NCBI GenBank assembly: GCA_963971405.1
Contig: OZ020484.1
Coordinates: 31,456,770 to 31,520,769 of the forward strand
Reading direction: 5' to 3'
Origin: Psococerastis gibbosa
Taxonomy: Eukaryota > Arthropoda > Insecta > Psocodea > Psocidae
Length of the DNA stretch: 64,000 nt
The position numbers were made by a program, and so were the translations under genes. The notes beneath the pieces are model-generated. The model worked only from the letters and a program-made list of their open reading frames with translations. It was not told where the DNA came from and searched no databases. Below, in pieces: positions 11,616-21,663 of this stretch; the first letter of the stretch is position 1; every line of letters begins with the position of its first letter.

Positions 11616-13370
11616 ATTTCGGTTACACCTATTCCTACAATACTAATAAGATGCGGTAATCCTCACCTATTCTTCTCTGCTTCCATTCATGCAATCAGGG
11701 CATCCTACAGCCATTCAGTCTCACAGTAGGCTATTGAGCTCATTACCATAGATACCTATCACAGAGTCGCCATTGATTAGACCGCGCGTCCTTATTCATT
11801 GAACAACCCGTATGTTTGTACGTAATGAACAAGAACGAATTTAAGAGAAAGATAATGTCTCTTTGGCTATTATTCAAATCATCACAGGCTTTATTGCAGT
11901 CCTAAAACCCTTTCTTCACTGATTGGAGTAGGCTGCTCGATTCTTTATCGTTTGTACTGAAATCTCTCTGCTTTCCATAGATGATAGAGTCTGCTTTCAA
12001 TATACTTACAGGGTGTACCACGCCACCCAGACATCCTATTTATCTTGGATGTAACATACTGTCTAATATTCCGCTAATGCCGCTGGGCGGTTTTCTGCAG
12101 AATCTAAGGTCCTGGCCATGCATACGTACACACGCATGTGGTGCATAGAAATAGAAGGATATACAACCTGCCCCCCCCCCCCCCCAAATTTAGTAAATCT
12201 ATTGTAAGTGAATTTATCACGCTCTGATGTAATTGAAAATACATTTTGTTTTTCCTATTTTGACCCAAAACCACCCCCCCCCCCAAATGGGCCGGGTCCG
12301 TTCCTGATGTGGGGTGGATGTTTACACTGTCCTTAGAACCCCATTCATTCATTCATACACCAAAAATACCCACAACTTATTTAAACTATTTAAATGCTCC
12401 AGATTCAATTTAAAACTTTTCGTTTGGGCGCAAGGGCACTATTTTGTTGACATTGTAATTTGTATTGTTTTGATGTAATGGCAATTTGTTTTGTCGGCCA
12501 ATAAAATAAACATACGCTCTGTAGAATCCTGTAAATGGTCGCTCCGGGCCCACAGTATATGAGTGGTTAAGGAGCAAACTCAGCAAATGTCCACAAATTT
12601 CTGAAATTGAGTTTTTGGCATTTGGCAGCAGTGGATTCGTCCTTCAAGTGACATCGAAATGTGACGCCATTTGTGATTCTGGGGAGTAGCCGACAGTTGG
12701 GAACTACTAGATTATATTACTAGTATATTGCTACAACTATCAAGTAGCCTACTGAATCAAATGGGGTTTACTCAGAATACTAATTAAATCCTATTCCCGG
12801 TGTTATGTTAATCTGTAAACGGCATGTTAATCAGTCTTAATCCGTTCGGACCCAGTGTCCCAGTCTACTCTACTCTAAAATAATTCTACGAACAATACCC
12901 ATCTGAAACTAACCCAACGTACCGCCGACACGCCTGACTATCGGTTGTAAGATAAGCCGATAATTTGATACTCATCCAAACCGTTGCTTCTCCACATTGT
13001 ACCTGCAGTTGCATTTGCCAAGAGTGCATGCGTACGCATCACACCATCTTGCACGTCCCAGCTCATTTCTTCTCCGGTGTCGTGAAAATTATCCGTTTGG
13101 TTGCATGGTTGATGCCTTCTGAACTTCCTCCTTCCTTCTTGCCTTCCATGTGAAATTTAAGACTACGTCTTTTTCTTTAATTCAACGGCAGTGGCTCTGC
13201 ACCGCGTACCAACCTGTATACATTGCTAGGAAATGTAGGAGGTGCATGATTTGAATCAGGAAACTTTCGGGTCGAAGTAAGAGAGCCATGTATTAATCAT
13301 TTATTAATTATTAATTAATTGCAAATAGTAATTAAATTGAGGCAATTATAACTAGGCTTCGGAGAAGACA
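11616..13370. other. Gene-less block with paired poly-C runs
   Basis: Poly-C runs lie at about 12172-12185 and 12273-12284. At 12544-12575 a GAGTGGTTAAGG motif resembles a SINE A box, without a convincing B box. No gene is supported. Confidence 0.4.
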
Positions 13371-13374
13371 CTTA

Positions 13375-13545
13375 GAAAAAAATAATATTCGCATGCAAAC
13401 AACTCAATGAATGTATCCAAATAACCTCTTCAGTCGCGTCTGTAGGTAATACCTGTGTTGAGTTACGACAGGTCACCGATCGAAAGATGTGTAGAGACTC
13501 GCACAAGTACGAACAAGCTACCATCATGCCATCGAAGTCATAGTC
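13375..13545 (-). repeat. Dispersed retroposon family F
   Basis: The phrase 'CCTCTTCAGTCGC' followed by 'TGTGTAGAGACTCGC' and 'AAGTACGAACAAGCTACCA' is shared with 18940-19135 and, inverted, with 47226-47385. The copy at 18940 has a poly-T start, so the element reads on the minus strand and ends in poly-A. No pol III boxes or coding are seen. Confidence 0.6.
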
Positions 13546-13559
13546 CGATTCATAAAAGG

Positions 13560-13822
13560 GAAACACATAAGACGGCTGGGACACGTCGTTAGAATGTCAG
13601 ACTACCGCATGTCGAAAAGATGTACGAAGCAAGCATGCCAGGAAAACGACTGGCCGGACGTCCTCGGAAACGCTGGAAGGATGATTTGGAAACTGACTTT
13701 CGCGAGTTGGGAGTCCGCAGAAGGTGGAGCGTTGCACTTTTGCACAAAACTGAGATGGCTGGAGGGATGTTGTCGAGCAGGCTAAAGCTCATCAAGGGCT
13801 GTAGAGCCAGAAGAAGAAGAAT
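13560..13822 (+). pseudogene. Non-LTR retrotransposon ORF2 C-terminus, frameshifted
   Basis: The plus strand encodes 'IRRLGHVVRMSDYRMSKR' and then, after a shift near 13615, 'GKRLAGRPRKRWKDDL' in another frame. The sequence G-H-V-x-R-M ... G-R-P-x-x-R-W-x-D-D is the conserved tail seen downstream of the reverse transcriptase domain in many animal LINEs. The rest of ORF2 is absent, so this is a 5'-truncated, dead copy. The clade cannot be decided from this tail. Confidence 0.7.
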
Positions 13823-14565
13823 TATAATTATAGGCTAATTACTGTAGAACACCACAATAAATTCGCAATTGAACTGTAATGGACCGTTCAGGTATTCGGA
13901 GTACCAGCGAGTATTATAAAAGTTAGTTGTGTACAATATCTTGTAGTAAATTATAATTATTTATTCAATTCATCGTAGGTGCTTGACGCTGATTGTAGAC
14001 TAGAGGAAAAGTTTAGTTATTTATGTACCCAAACATCTAACAAAATTGTAATTTAACTGCTGCTCGAGTTTACGGTGCACATAATGTTTAATGTATATTG
14101 ATTAGTCTACCTATTTGAAAAATAATTTGTTCGCAATACCTTACGGGAGAGATATCTAGCTTTCATTCTGTTAACTGCGATACATTGCAAATGTTCCAAG
14201 GAAGGCAATGTCTCTGAGGTACGTTATTACATGTACATGTAGCCAGACAGATTTTTACTACAGATATGATTTGCAGATGACTAAAGATAAGGCGTGTAGC
14301 GAGAGAATTCGGGTTGAACCTGACAGATACTTTCGCTATCTAGAGCCATATGTGCTCTATTGGGGCCTTAAAGCTGGCTTCGGAGTTCTGACTGCTATGC
14401 ATGAAACTACAATATTAAAATCGCTTGTAGAAGCAAAGTCAGTGCTTCTAACAGTGTTTCTTGTTGTAATCAGATCTGAAGGATCTGATGGGGTTCGGTT
14501 AGTTTGTGAAATAGTTTATCAATGACTACGGTATGGTATGATACCTGGACGAAAACAAAGCAAAA
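13823..14565. other. Gene-less block with one unrecognised 105-codon frame
   Basis: An ATG-initiated frame at 14208-14525 (105 codons) resembles no family I know. Its composition is not clearly coding. Nothing else is supported. Confidence 0.3.
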
Positions 14566-15380
14566 GAACCGGTCCGAGTTTACTCGAATATGCTTTCCAA
14601 TTTATAAATTAGTAGATAGACGTAATGTGTAATTCATAGTAAATTATTTCCCTATGGTTAAATTTCGGATCCCCATCTCCCCATCCCCGGGTGCCCATCT
14701 CTATTAATTACAAACCCCTTAAAACTCAATTGCATATTATGGAACGAACAGACCAATACATTGTAACAGCAGCGTGGATTTTCCATAATTTCTCCAAAAA
14801 ATATTTTTTGCACAGAACCCAATATTTTTTTGGGAAAGCAACCTGTTTGTTTTTGTTACTCTATTGAACACCTGAAGGTAGAAATCATCGATAGAAAAGT
14901 TCCGCAGGAAAATTATTTTTTATCCATTTTTCATGAAAATTGAGTTATTTTTATTTTTTTATCCCCGGAAGAAAACTATCAAAGGGCAAGCGACCCTCCG
15001 CATTTTATTAACAGTAATAACGACTACAATATATGTGAATTTAAAAGAAATAGTTGGAGCCTTTTTTTGAGAAATAATTTTTTTAAACGTTTTTTTGGAT
15101 TTTTTTGAGAATAAAACCCCCCGAAATTGAGTTAGCTCCAAAAAAAAATCGGTTTCGAGGTATGATTTTTGTGAACCTACATGCAAAATATTATCAAAAT
15201 CGGCCTAGTAGTTTGCCAGGAAATCGATGAACAGACAGACAGACACACAGACAGACATTTCGTAAAAACCACTTTTTTTGGTTCCTGGGACCTCAAAACG
15301 TGTAAATCCGTTGTAATCTCGGAATCGAAAATTTCGACCATCACAAAGCTTTATTTATACTACGTATAAATTGGAAAGCA
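14566..15380 (-). mobile_element. ~0.8-kb dispersed non-autonomous element with (CAGA)n
   Basis: Near-colinear with 62177-63054 in inverse orientation. Shared landmarks are GAACCGGTCCGAGTTTACTC at one end, TGCTTTCCAATTTATA with its reverse complement TATAAATTGGAAAGCA near the two ends, and an interior (CAGA)n run. The 'TTTGGTTCCTGGGACCTC' block is common to further fragments at 18385 and 29326. A 62-codon frame across the CAGA tract is a by-product of the repeat. The near-terminal inverted repeats suggest a DNA transposon derivative, but no clear target duplication was found. Confidence 0.65.
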
Positions 15381-15931
15381 ATAATAGGACTAAGTCCAGG
15401 GGATGGCACAGTTACCTGATCTAAGGAAAAATGTAACCAGAGGGGTACAATGTGAATCGTCAGGTTACAAAAAGAGATGAACTGGGTTGCAATAAGCCGA
15501 AGGCAAATTAAAAAAAAAAAAAAACAAGTTGCTAGGTGTGCTTTCCAATAGTTACTGCGATATTACATATCGTACTATAGGATCCAATTGACTCGTGCAA
15601 GAACATACGCCTCTTACATTATGTGATGTCACTTGTAACCATTGTGGATCAATGTCGAGGGAGTGTACAGATTTTCTAACGGCTAAAATTCATACAGAAA
15701 CGATACCAATAATTTCAAACGATATGAATGAAGTCCTTGGGTCTTCATCCATAAAAAAAGCATTCAAAAACAATATAATATTAACTGGATCATATTTCTC
15801 GGTCACCACAAAAACCTTAGGGCAGGCAAGAGGTTTTCTTTTGGCTAACGACGGTTAACGTGAAAATTGGGGGGGGGGGGGTTATGTAGCCTATCATGGA
15901 ACATTCGCACAAAAATTATGTTTATTTGTCC
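15381..15931. other. Gene-less block
   Basis: An 87-codon frame at 15595-15858 begins with a non-ATG codon and resembles nothing known. Poly-G at about 15870-15881 is the only other feature. Confidence 0.35.
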
Positions 15932-16300
15932 GCCAACGGCCTTACCATGTTGAATCCATTAGAGCAGAGCATGTTTTAAACTGCGGCTAACTTGGTGGTG
16001 TGCACAGTGTTGGTAGGAAAACATGGTGGCACATGCTAACGGGCTGAGACTCTATCGGTCTGTGTGAGTGCGTGTGGAGTCCTGGTCACCTCCGAATTAA
16101 TCGTGTGACTTTACCATGTTCCCCAAGTGCTTCGGAATCCACTATAATCAGGAGGTACACCCTGTCAGTCAACTCCCCTTTCCCCGAGGTGAAAGAGTCT
16201 GCACTTAGGGTGCCTCAAGTTAACAAACAGACTCACTCCCCCCGCCAGACTGCCAGGGTTGCTTAAAGCAGAAATGCGTTAGAAACAACAACTACAACCG
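15932..16300 (+). repeat. Dispersed ~370-bp retroposon (family E), (AAC)n tail
   Basis: It begins with GCCAACGGCCTTACCATG, contains 'CCTGGTCACCTCCG' and 'GGAATCCACTATAATCAGG', and ends in AGAAACAACAACTACAACC. Copies lie at 25213, 47515, 53070 and 56344. The variable (AAC)n tail points to a retroposon. The internal short frames are shared by every copy but decay independently, so they are not genes. Confidence 0.7.
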
Positions 16301-17015
16301 TTAAAAGACCGTGCTGCCTTGGTAACACATCTATCAATATTTTCAAAATCGGAGAAATGAAAGAAAATTTTAACTCTGTTTCTGGAATTGTAATTGAATC
16401 CTATTGATTCATAGTCCAATTCCTCGCCAACTGGACCAATTAATTAAAAAAAAAGGACTCATTGATAAGCTAGACTAGTTCACATTGTATCTTATAGTAC
16501 TACTACTGTAAACCGGCGTACCTAATAATTTGTATTCCCCCAGATGGTGGTCACTGAACCTCCTTCCTGTACCTTTAATTACCATTTAGCTGTGTGCCAT
16601 AAACTGCTCTAAGAAAAGCGCACTTAATGGATTTGTTATTAATTAATTCCGGACTGATAACATTTTTATCGTGCAATTTCCTCCGTTGTTTTCGCGGGCT
16701 TTGACCGCTCATGTCAATGACCTTCGTAGTGTGAAGCCTGTTACGGGCTCATGCGCTAATTTTAATTACTTACTGTTACTTACTTATACCTACTAGCCAA
16801 CGCCTACCCTTAGCAGGTTAGCCATTTGGTGACGGACTGACCAATAAATATAACTGAATGATTTTGAAAACATTGGAAAATTTATTTGATAATATGAGTT
16901 CAGCGCCAAATTTCAGTCTCAATAATCGCTATTAATTTTTAAAATAATAATTAATAATTAGCCTACTTTTTTGAGGTACAAAACCACGTAATGATGGTTT
17001 GTATAAAAATGCTAA
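16301..17015. other. Gene-less AT-rich block
   Basis: Nothing is recognised. TAA at 17013-17015 is the flank of the MITE fragment that follows. Confidence 0.4.
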
Positions 17016-17425
17016 GGCGCCCATTCCACTACGTACAACGTCAAGGAAAATTATGAAATTGAAGGACATTTCAATTTCTCATTGATGGGGGCCATTCCAT
17101 ATGTTTTTTCGAAAATTGACAATTTTTAATTGAAGCGTATGCGCCAAATTTTTGAAATTTGTTTGCATTTGTTTCTTGAAATTGTATTTGTTTTCTTCGT
17201 CGCCTTATTATTTAAACCTTATTATAATTATTATACAGAAATGCTTTCTTTTTAGAGAAATCAATTAAAATAGTTATACTTGTCATATCCCATGACGCCA
17301 TTTCTTAATTTTAGATTGTTTGTTTCATTGTTTGTGATTTTACTCTATGATCAATTGATCATTTTAGTGGTGAAATTAAATCTCCTGAAAAAATATCTGG
17401 AGCTGCGCCTGATAATACAGCAGTC
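17016..17425. mobile_element. Broken PIF/Harbinger-like MITE
   Basis: Begins after TAA with GGCGCCCATTCCAC, the family terminus. Its inner part (GTGATTTTACTCTATGATCA) matches the interior of the composite MITEs at 4473 and 46256. No right inverted end was found, so the copy is truncated or rearranged. Confidence 0.5.
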
Positions 17426-17428
17426 TAA

Positions 17429-17695
17429 GGCGGCCATTCCACTGGGCAATAATTTTACTTCAAATTTGATTTTGTCATTGATGTTTATTTTGTTTTAAGG
17501 AGACTATTATGTAGATACTTATCTATTATAAATTTAGTTATAATATGGTAGCAGACATCATTAATAAGTCTCTACCATATTATAACTTAATTTATAAGAG
17601 ATAAGTTAAGTATCTGCATATAGTCTCCTTAAAATGAAACAAACGTCAATGCCAAAATCAAATTTGAAGTAAAATCGACCAGTGGAATACCCGCC
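17429..17695. mobile_element. PIF/Harbinger-like MITE with inner foldback
   Basis: The terminus GGCGGCCATTCCAC and its inverted partner are flanked by TAA at 17426-17428 and 17696-17698. A second, inner inverted pair (TTAAGGAGACTATTATG and its reverse complement) ends in TTAA on both sides. This makes a palindrome in a palindrome. There is no coding capacity. Confidence 0.75.
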
Positions 17696-17698
17696 TAA

Positions 17699-18384
17699 GG
17701 CCAATTCATATTCCAACCTTCTGTCATCATCTGGAGCTCGTTCACCAACATAGTCTCTAATAAAAAAAGGGAAGATATCGGTTTTACTTTCACCTGAAAG
17801 CCAGCAGTTGGCAGTTGAATGGTTGATGATTCATAAAAAAGAGCATCAAACTTTATTAAGGCTAATGTTATTTTTCGCCGGAAAACGGTCGGGGAAAAAA
17901 TTCATTAAAAAAATTATAATATCTGGAACCTCGGCGGGTTTTAACCTGGATCCCATTTCACAATATTTCCCTCCCAGTAATTACCAGCTCGTTAATTTTT
18001 TTTATTTACCATAAAAACTGTAACTATACCCTCAGTCTTTACTGTTATACCTTAAAATTCCTGGAAGACATCAGGAAAGTCTTATTCCTGGAAAATTTTC
18101 GTTTAACTCACAGCTATATGGCTATACCTTGATTAAAATTTGCAATCGATTTAATGTGAATTTCATTAGAACCTTTATTTGAAAATTGTGGATTGATAAG
18201 GGGGGGGGGGGGAGGGGAATTGAATATTGAAAACAGATATTGATACCTGGTAAACCCAACACATGCTTGACTGAATAAAAAAATTTGTTGTTGGTTAGCT
18301 GCTCACGCGTGACACGGTCAGCGGGGTAAGCATCGTAAACAATGAAGTTGCAAGAAGTTTTGACTGTAATACCATAAGCTAGGT
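17699..18384. other. Gene-less AT-rich block
   Basis: A poly-G run lies at about 18200-18214. No gene or repeat family is recognised. Confidence 0.4.
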
Positions 18385-18595
18385 TTGATTTTTGTGAACC
18401 TAAATGCGAAATTTCATCTTAATCCACTGAGTAGTAATCCCACTAATCGACGAACAGACAGACAGACAAACATATTGCAAAAACCACATTTTGGGGTTCC
18501 TGAGTCCTCAAAACGTGTAAATCCACTGAAACCCCGAAACAGAAAATTTTGACCATCACAAAGCTTTCCTTATACTATGTAAAACAGGAAAGCAA
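18385..18595 (-). mobile_element. Fragment of the ~0.8-kb (CAGA)n element
   Basis: Contains GAACAGACAGACAGAC, 'GGGGTTCCTGAGTCCTC', 'CATCACAAAGCTTTCC' and an end GGAAAGCA matching 14566-15380. Only the part from the CAGA tract to one end is present. Confidence 0.65.
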
Positions 18596-18736
18596 GTACG
18601 GTACAACAAAAATGAAAAAAAATTATAATATGGTACCGGTATGTGAAATACCATAAGTATTAAGTTATATAGAAAATATAAACCAACTTATTTTCAAAAG
18701 ATCCTGTGGGGTCAACGGTACGCTTCCTTATAATAG

Positions 18737-18931
18737 TGTCAGGACATGTAGGGCAGACTCTGGCTACCACCCGAAAGGTTTTTGGTTCGAGTTTTACACT
18801 TGCTAAATTTTCTGGCCATGCTTCGGAGGGCATGTAAAGTAGTCGGTACCGGACCTTCCTGGTATAGTACAAAAGGGACTTTATAGTACTAATTCCGCTT
18901 GGTCGGGTTAGTTCTATAACAAAAAGTAATT
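18737..18931 (+). repeat. tRNA-derived SINE (family A)
   Basis: A degraded pol III A box and a B box (GGTTCGAGTTTTAC) are followed by the body motif TTTTCTGGCCATGCTTCGG and CGGTACCGGACCTTCCTGG. Better copies are at 21732 and 61953. Small frames across it (P-S-E-A-W-P-E-N) are shared by all copies and are SINE sequence, not protein. Confidence 0.75.
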
Positions 18932-18939
18932 GATTCGTC

Positions 18940-18980
<41 letters not shown>

Positions 18981-19135
18981 ATTCGCATACATACAATCCA
19001 ATGAATGTATCCGCATAACCTCTTCAGTCGCCTCTGTACCTGTGTTGAGATACTACAGGTAACCGATTGCATGGTGTGTAGAGACTCGCGCAAGTACGAA
19101 CAAGCTACCACAACGCCTTCGAAGGCCATTTATTA
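18940..19135 (-). repeat. Dispersed retroposon family F with poly-A tail
   Basis: A run of about 33 T at 18942-18974 is the poly-A tail of a minus-strand element. Its body shares 'CCTCTTCAGTCGCC' and 'AAGTACGAACAAGCTACCA' with 13375-13545. The long homopolymer implies a fairly recent insertion. Confidence 0.65.
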
Positions 19136-19529
19136 AAGTGTACCTTGCAGTTTGGTAAACAGGGTAGAAACTGTTACTTATTTTATCCACATAATTTGGA
19201 AGATTACAACGGCTATTTGTTTTCTTATTTTGATAAGAAGCAGAACACAAAGTATAGGATTTACTACAAACTCCATCCTTCTCCTGTATTACAGAAATTC
19301 CTACACGGTTTCCTATACTGACAACTATGGCAATGGTTTTGAACCATACATCCATACCACGCACGTTAATGAAGAGACACTCACGAACAATAAAAAAAAA
19401 GAATACCGAGCGAAAGTGGTTAGTATGCCAAACTTGTACTTTCCTTGATTGATTATTTGAGATATGAGGAGTAAAAGTACATAATGCCTAGCTGCCCGAG
19501 GGCATTTGCGCGTAATGGTCAGCCAGGGT

Positions 19530-20095
19530 AGCCCCGATGCCCGCCATCTGTGAAATGATATGTTCAGACGTTGCGGCCGCGATGCTTGAAGCCGCGGAAC
19601 CTGTACGACGCTACGGTTGCATAATGAACATTATTATTTTACTGCAGTTGGCCATTGTGTTTAGTAAGACATTTGGCCGCTGCAATCACGTCACTCCTCC
19701 GTATGCAATGATATGTTCAGACGCTGCGTCCGTGATACCCGAAGCCGCGGAATCTGTGAGACGCTGCGGTTGCATAACGAAGATATTATTTTACTTCAGT
19801 TGGCCATTGTGTTTAGTAAGACATTTGACCGCTGTAATCACGTCACTCCTCCCTATGCAATGATATATTCAGACGCTGCGTCCGTGATACCCGAAGCCGC
19901 GGAATCTGTGAGACGCTACGGTTGCATAACGAAGATATTATTTTACTTCGGCTGGCCATTGTGTTTAGTAAGACATTTGGCCGCTGCAAACCCGTCATTC
20001 CTCCATGTGCAATGATATATTCAGACGCTGCGTCCGTGATACCCGAAGCCGCGGAATCTATGAGATGCTATGGTTGCATCACGAAAATATTCAAT
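19530..20095. repeat. Minisatellite, unit about 152 bp, about 3.7 copies
   Basis: The landmark 'TTCAGACGCTGCG' occurs at spacings of 153, 152 and 152 bases (from 19561, 19714, 19866 and 20018). Units share 'CCCGAAGCCGCGGAATCTG' and GCCATTGTGTTTAGTAAG, and differ by scattered substitutions. The unit is not a multiple of three, so the frames that cross it are not genes. It ends about 50 bases before the bacterial-like segment. Confidence 0.85.
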
Positions 20096-20142
20096 GAATG
20101 AATGAATAACGACTTTATTGTAAAACAATTGGCGAACAATAA

Positions 20143-20358
20143 GACTATAAAGTTTTTTTTCATGTTAACCGTAACTTAATAAACTACCGGGGGATTGATG
20201 TCAGCACCCTTAAAGAGTTAGCTAGACGATGGCTACCAGAGTTGTTCAATGGTTGGCATAAAGAGAGCCCACACCAAGCATTGCCCGACATTCACGAGTC
20301 GATTGCTGAGCTCAGCTACTACCGCCAACAATGGTTGCGGCCCAAGCAAGATCCGTAG
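20143..20358 (+). pseudogene. orn: Bacterial-type oligoribonuclease, C-terminal fragment
   Basis: The open frame encodes about 58 residues matching the C-terminal end of oligoribonuclease (DEDDh 3'-5' exoribonuclease degrading 2-5-nt RNAs). Visible are Y-R[14 protein letters not shown] from about 20185, then H-Q-A-L-x-D-I-x-E-S-I-A-E-L-x-Y-Y-R, and TAG at 20356-20358. The H and following D belong to the ExoIII motif. The family is about 180 residues long; the N-terminal two thirds, with the DxE motif, is missing, so no enzyme is made. Residues before about 20182 do not fit the family. The frame is closer to bacterial Orn than to animal REXO2 as I know them, and it lies just before a bacterial-type tRNA-Gly, as in E. 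coli. A transferred, truncated fragment is the best explanation. Confidence 0.8.
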
Positions 20359-20404
20359 TCATGCTAAAATTGGGGGGGGGGGGCAGTTTTTTAGAGAAAA
20401 CCTC

Positions 20405-20438
20405 TTGTATTGTCGCTACAGTGACGTATAATGCGCAG
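20405..20438 (+). promoter_or_regulatory. Bacterial sigma70-like promoter with GC discriminator
   Basis: TTGTAT (20405-20410), a 16-base spacer and a consensus TATAAT (20427-20432), directly followed by GCGC. A GC-rich discriminator is typical of bacterial stable-RNA promoters. It points at the tRNA-Gly about 60 bases downstream. In the present animal-DNA context it is presumably a fossil. Confidence 0.45.
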
Positions 20439-20493
20439 GCATCTGAGGTTACTGATAATTCATGAGTCATTCAGTGATCATTTTCTATCCAAT

Positions 20494-20565
20494 GCGGGAA
20501 TAGCTCAGTGGTAGAGCACAACCTTGCCAAGGTTGGGGTCGCGAGTTCGAGCCTCGGTTCAACTT
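20494..20565 (+). tRNA. Bacterial-type tRNA-Gly (GCC), acceptor 3' strand replaced
   Basis: GCGGGAA opens the acceptor stem, then the D arm (GCTC ... GAGC), the anticodon arm (CAACC TTGCCAA GGTTG, anticodon GCC) and the T arm (GCGAG TTCGAGC CTCGG). The first 63 or so bases follow the bacterial tRNA-Gly(GCC) pattern closely and differ from the eukaryotic one. After 20557 the sequence should return as TTCCCGC, but reads TTCAACT. Only three of seven acceptor pairs remain (plus one possible G-T wobble), and the last T-stem pair is lost. It continues into 'CAACTTGGTATGGCGGCC', resembling the edge of dispersed repeat family E. Probably a non-functional bacterial tRNA cut at a junction; a SINE head recruited from such a tRNA is the alternative. 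Confidence 0.75.
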
Positions 20566-21370
20566 GGTATGGCGGCCGGCACTGTGTCTATCTTATAGGT
20601 AGACCTAATACAGACCTACTAATAAAGATCTTAAAAAAAAGAAATAGGGTTCTGTCTTGCAATATGTAGGCAATATTTACAATATTTTGACTTCTACAGT
20701 AGTTTATAATGTCACCACAATCCCACGCTATTATACATACAGTATATACTGTGATTTTAATCTGTTTTTCTATTGAAATGTCTAGCACATCATAACCACA
20801 GTTTTATAGCAGTTTGTTCCAGAGGGAAGTTACTCTCTCCCGATCGTGATTCTTCATCTTCCGCTACATCTCTCTTGAAGTGTCATTTTCCTCCAGACAA
20901 GGTCACAAGCAGTTACCTTAATTTCCCTTTCTGTGAGTAATTATACTGTAAAACACCCATAGGGAATTCGCCGTTGATTGGATTTCTGTGAAAACCAAAG
21001 TGGGGGAGGTTAGTTTTAGGGTAAGTTTCATTGGTTTAATTTTAATTTTTTCTGTTTTTAGGAACAATGCAGGGACCAACGGCCCCCCGGCCAACAACAT
21101 AGGCTACAAAACGGTGAGTTTCCATATGTCAATTATTTGCCCACTCATCATTTTAGTTTATGGCAAATATTAATGGAATTTTTAAATGGATTTGTTTTTT
21201 AAAAAGTCAATTCTATATTGTTTTTTTTAGTTTTTGGCGCGGGACTCTTTCGAGTATTGGGGCCGGTCTGTGTGTGTGTGTGCAGAGGTGTTAACTTATA
21301 GGGCTCTTTTAGTTAATTCTATAATGTTTTAAGACGATGGAGAAACTCTTGCCTGCATGATATTCACTAT
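20566..21370. other. Gene-less block after the bacterial-like segment
   Basis: It begins with family E-like edge sequence to about 20580. No further bacterial gene (for example the queG often found beyond orn-tRNA-Gly) is visible. A (GT)n run lies at about 21268-21282. Confidence 0.4.
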
Positions 21371-21541
21371 AGAGTTCTACATAAGAGGGATGAGACATTC
21401 AAGCCCTCCAAATATATTTTTTTACTCCTGGGGCCACCCGCTATGTCTTGTCAATTGGCTGGTTAAAGGAGCTGTGGAGAGTGACCCCACATATATTTTT
21501 GGCGGCAAGCGAATGTCTCATCCCTCCTATTCAGAACTTTA
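21371..21541. mobile_element. MITE with AGTTCTA-type inverted repeats
   Basis: The left end AGAGTTCTACATAAGAGGG and the inverted right end (TTCTGAATAGGAGGG) share GATGAGACATTC at their inner edges. Same family as 924-1099. It is non-coding. Confidence 0.7.
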
Positions 21542-21663
21542 AGCTCCATTACTATGAAATTAACTAATCATATCCAATTAAAAGGAAGGAATGGCCGTTT
21601 AGCATTCCTTGCCGAGGCTTTGCAGACGATGGTTGGATCCACCCTAAATAAAAGTTTTATTTA

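Noticed and set aside
15181-15369. Frame rich in T-D-R-H
   Set aside because: It is the (CAGA)n tract of the dispersed 0.8-kb element.
16072-16266. Frames ending K-E-S-A-L-R-V-P-Q-V-N-K-Q here and at 47611
   Set aside because: They are shared by family E retroposon copies, are very short, and decay independently.
18660-18872. Frames with the M-P-S-E-A-W-P-E-N motif here and at 46495 and 61940
   Set aside because: They fall in the body of the family A SINE and recur with it at every copy.
19537-20015. Overlapping 100-108-codon frames
   Set aside because: They are products of the 152-bp minisatellite, whose unit is not a multiple of three.
20143-20358. Host mitochondrial oligoribonuclease (REXO2) exon
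   Set aside because: The visible residues are nearer to bacterial Orn as I know it, and a bacterial-type tRNA-Gly follows in bacterial order. A database search would settle it.
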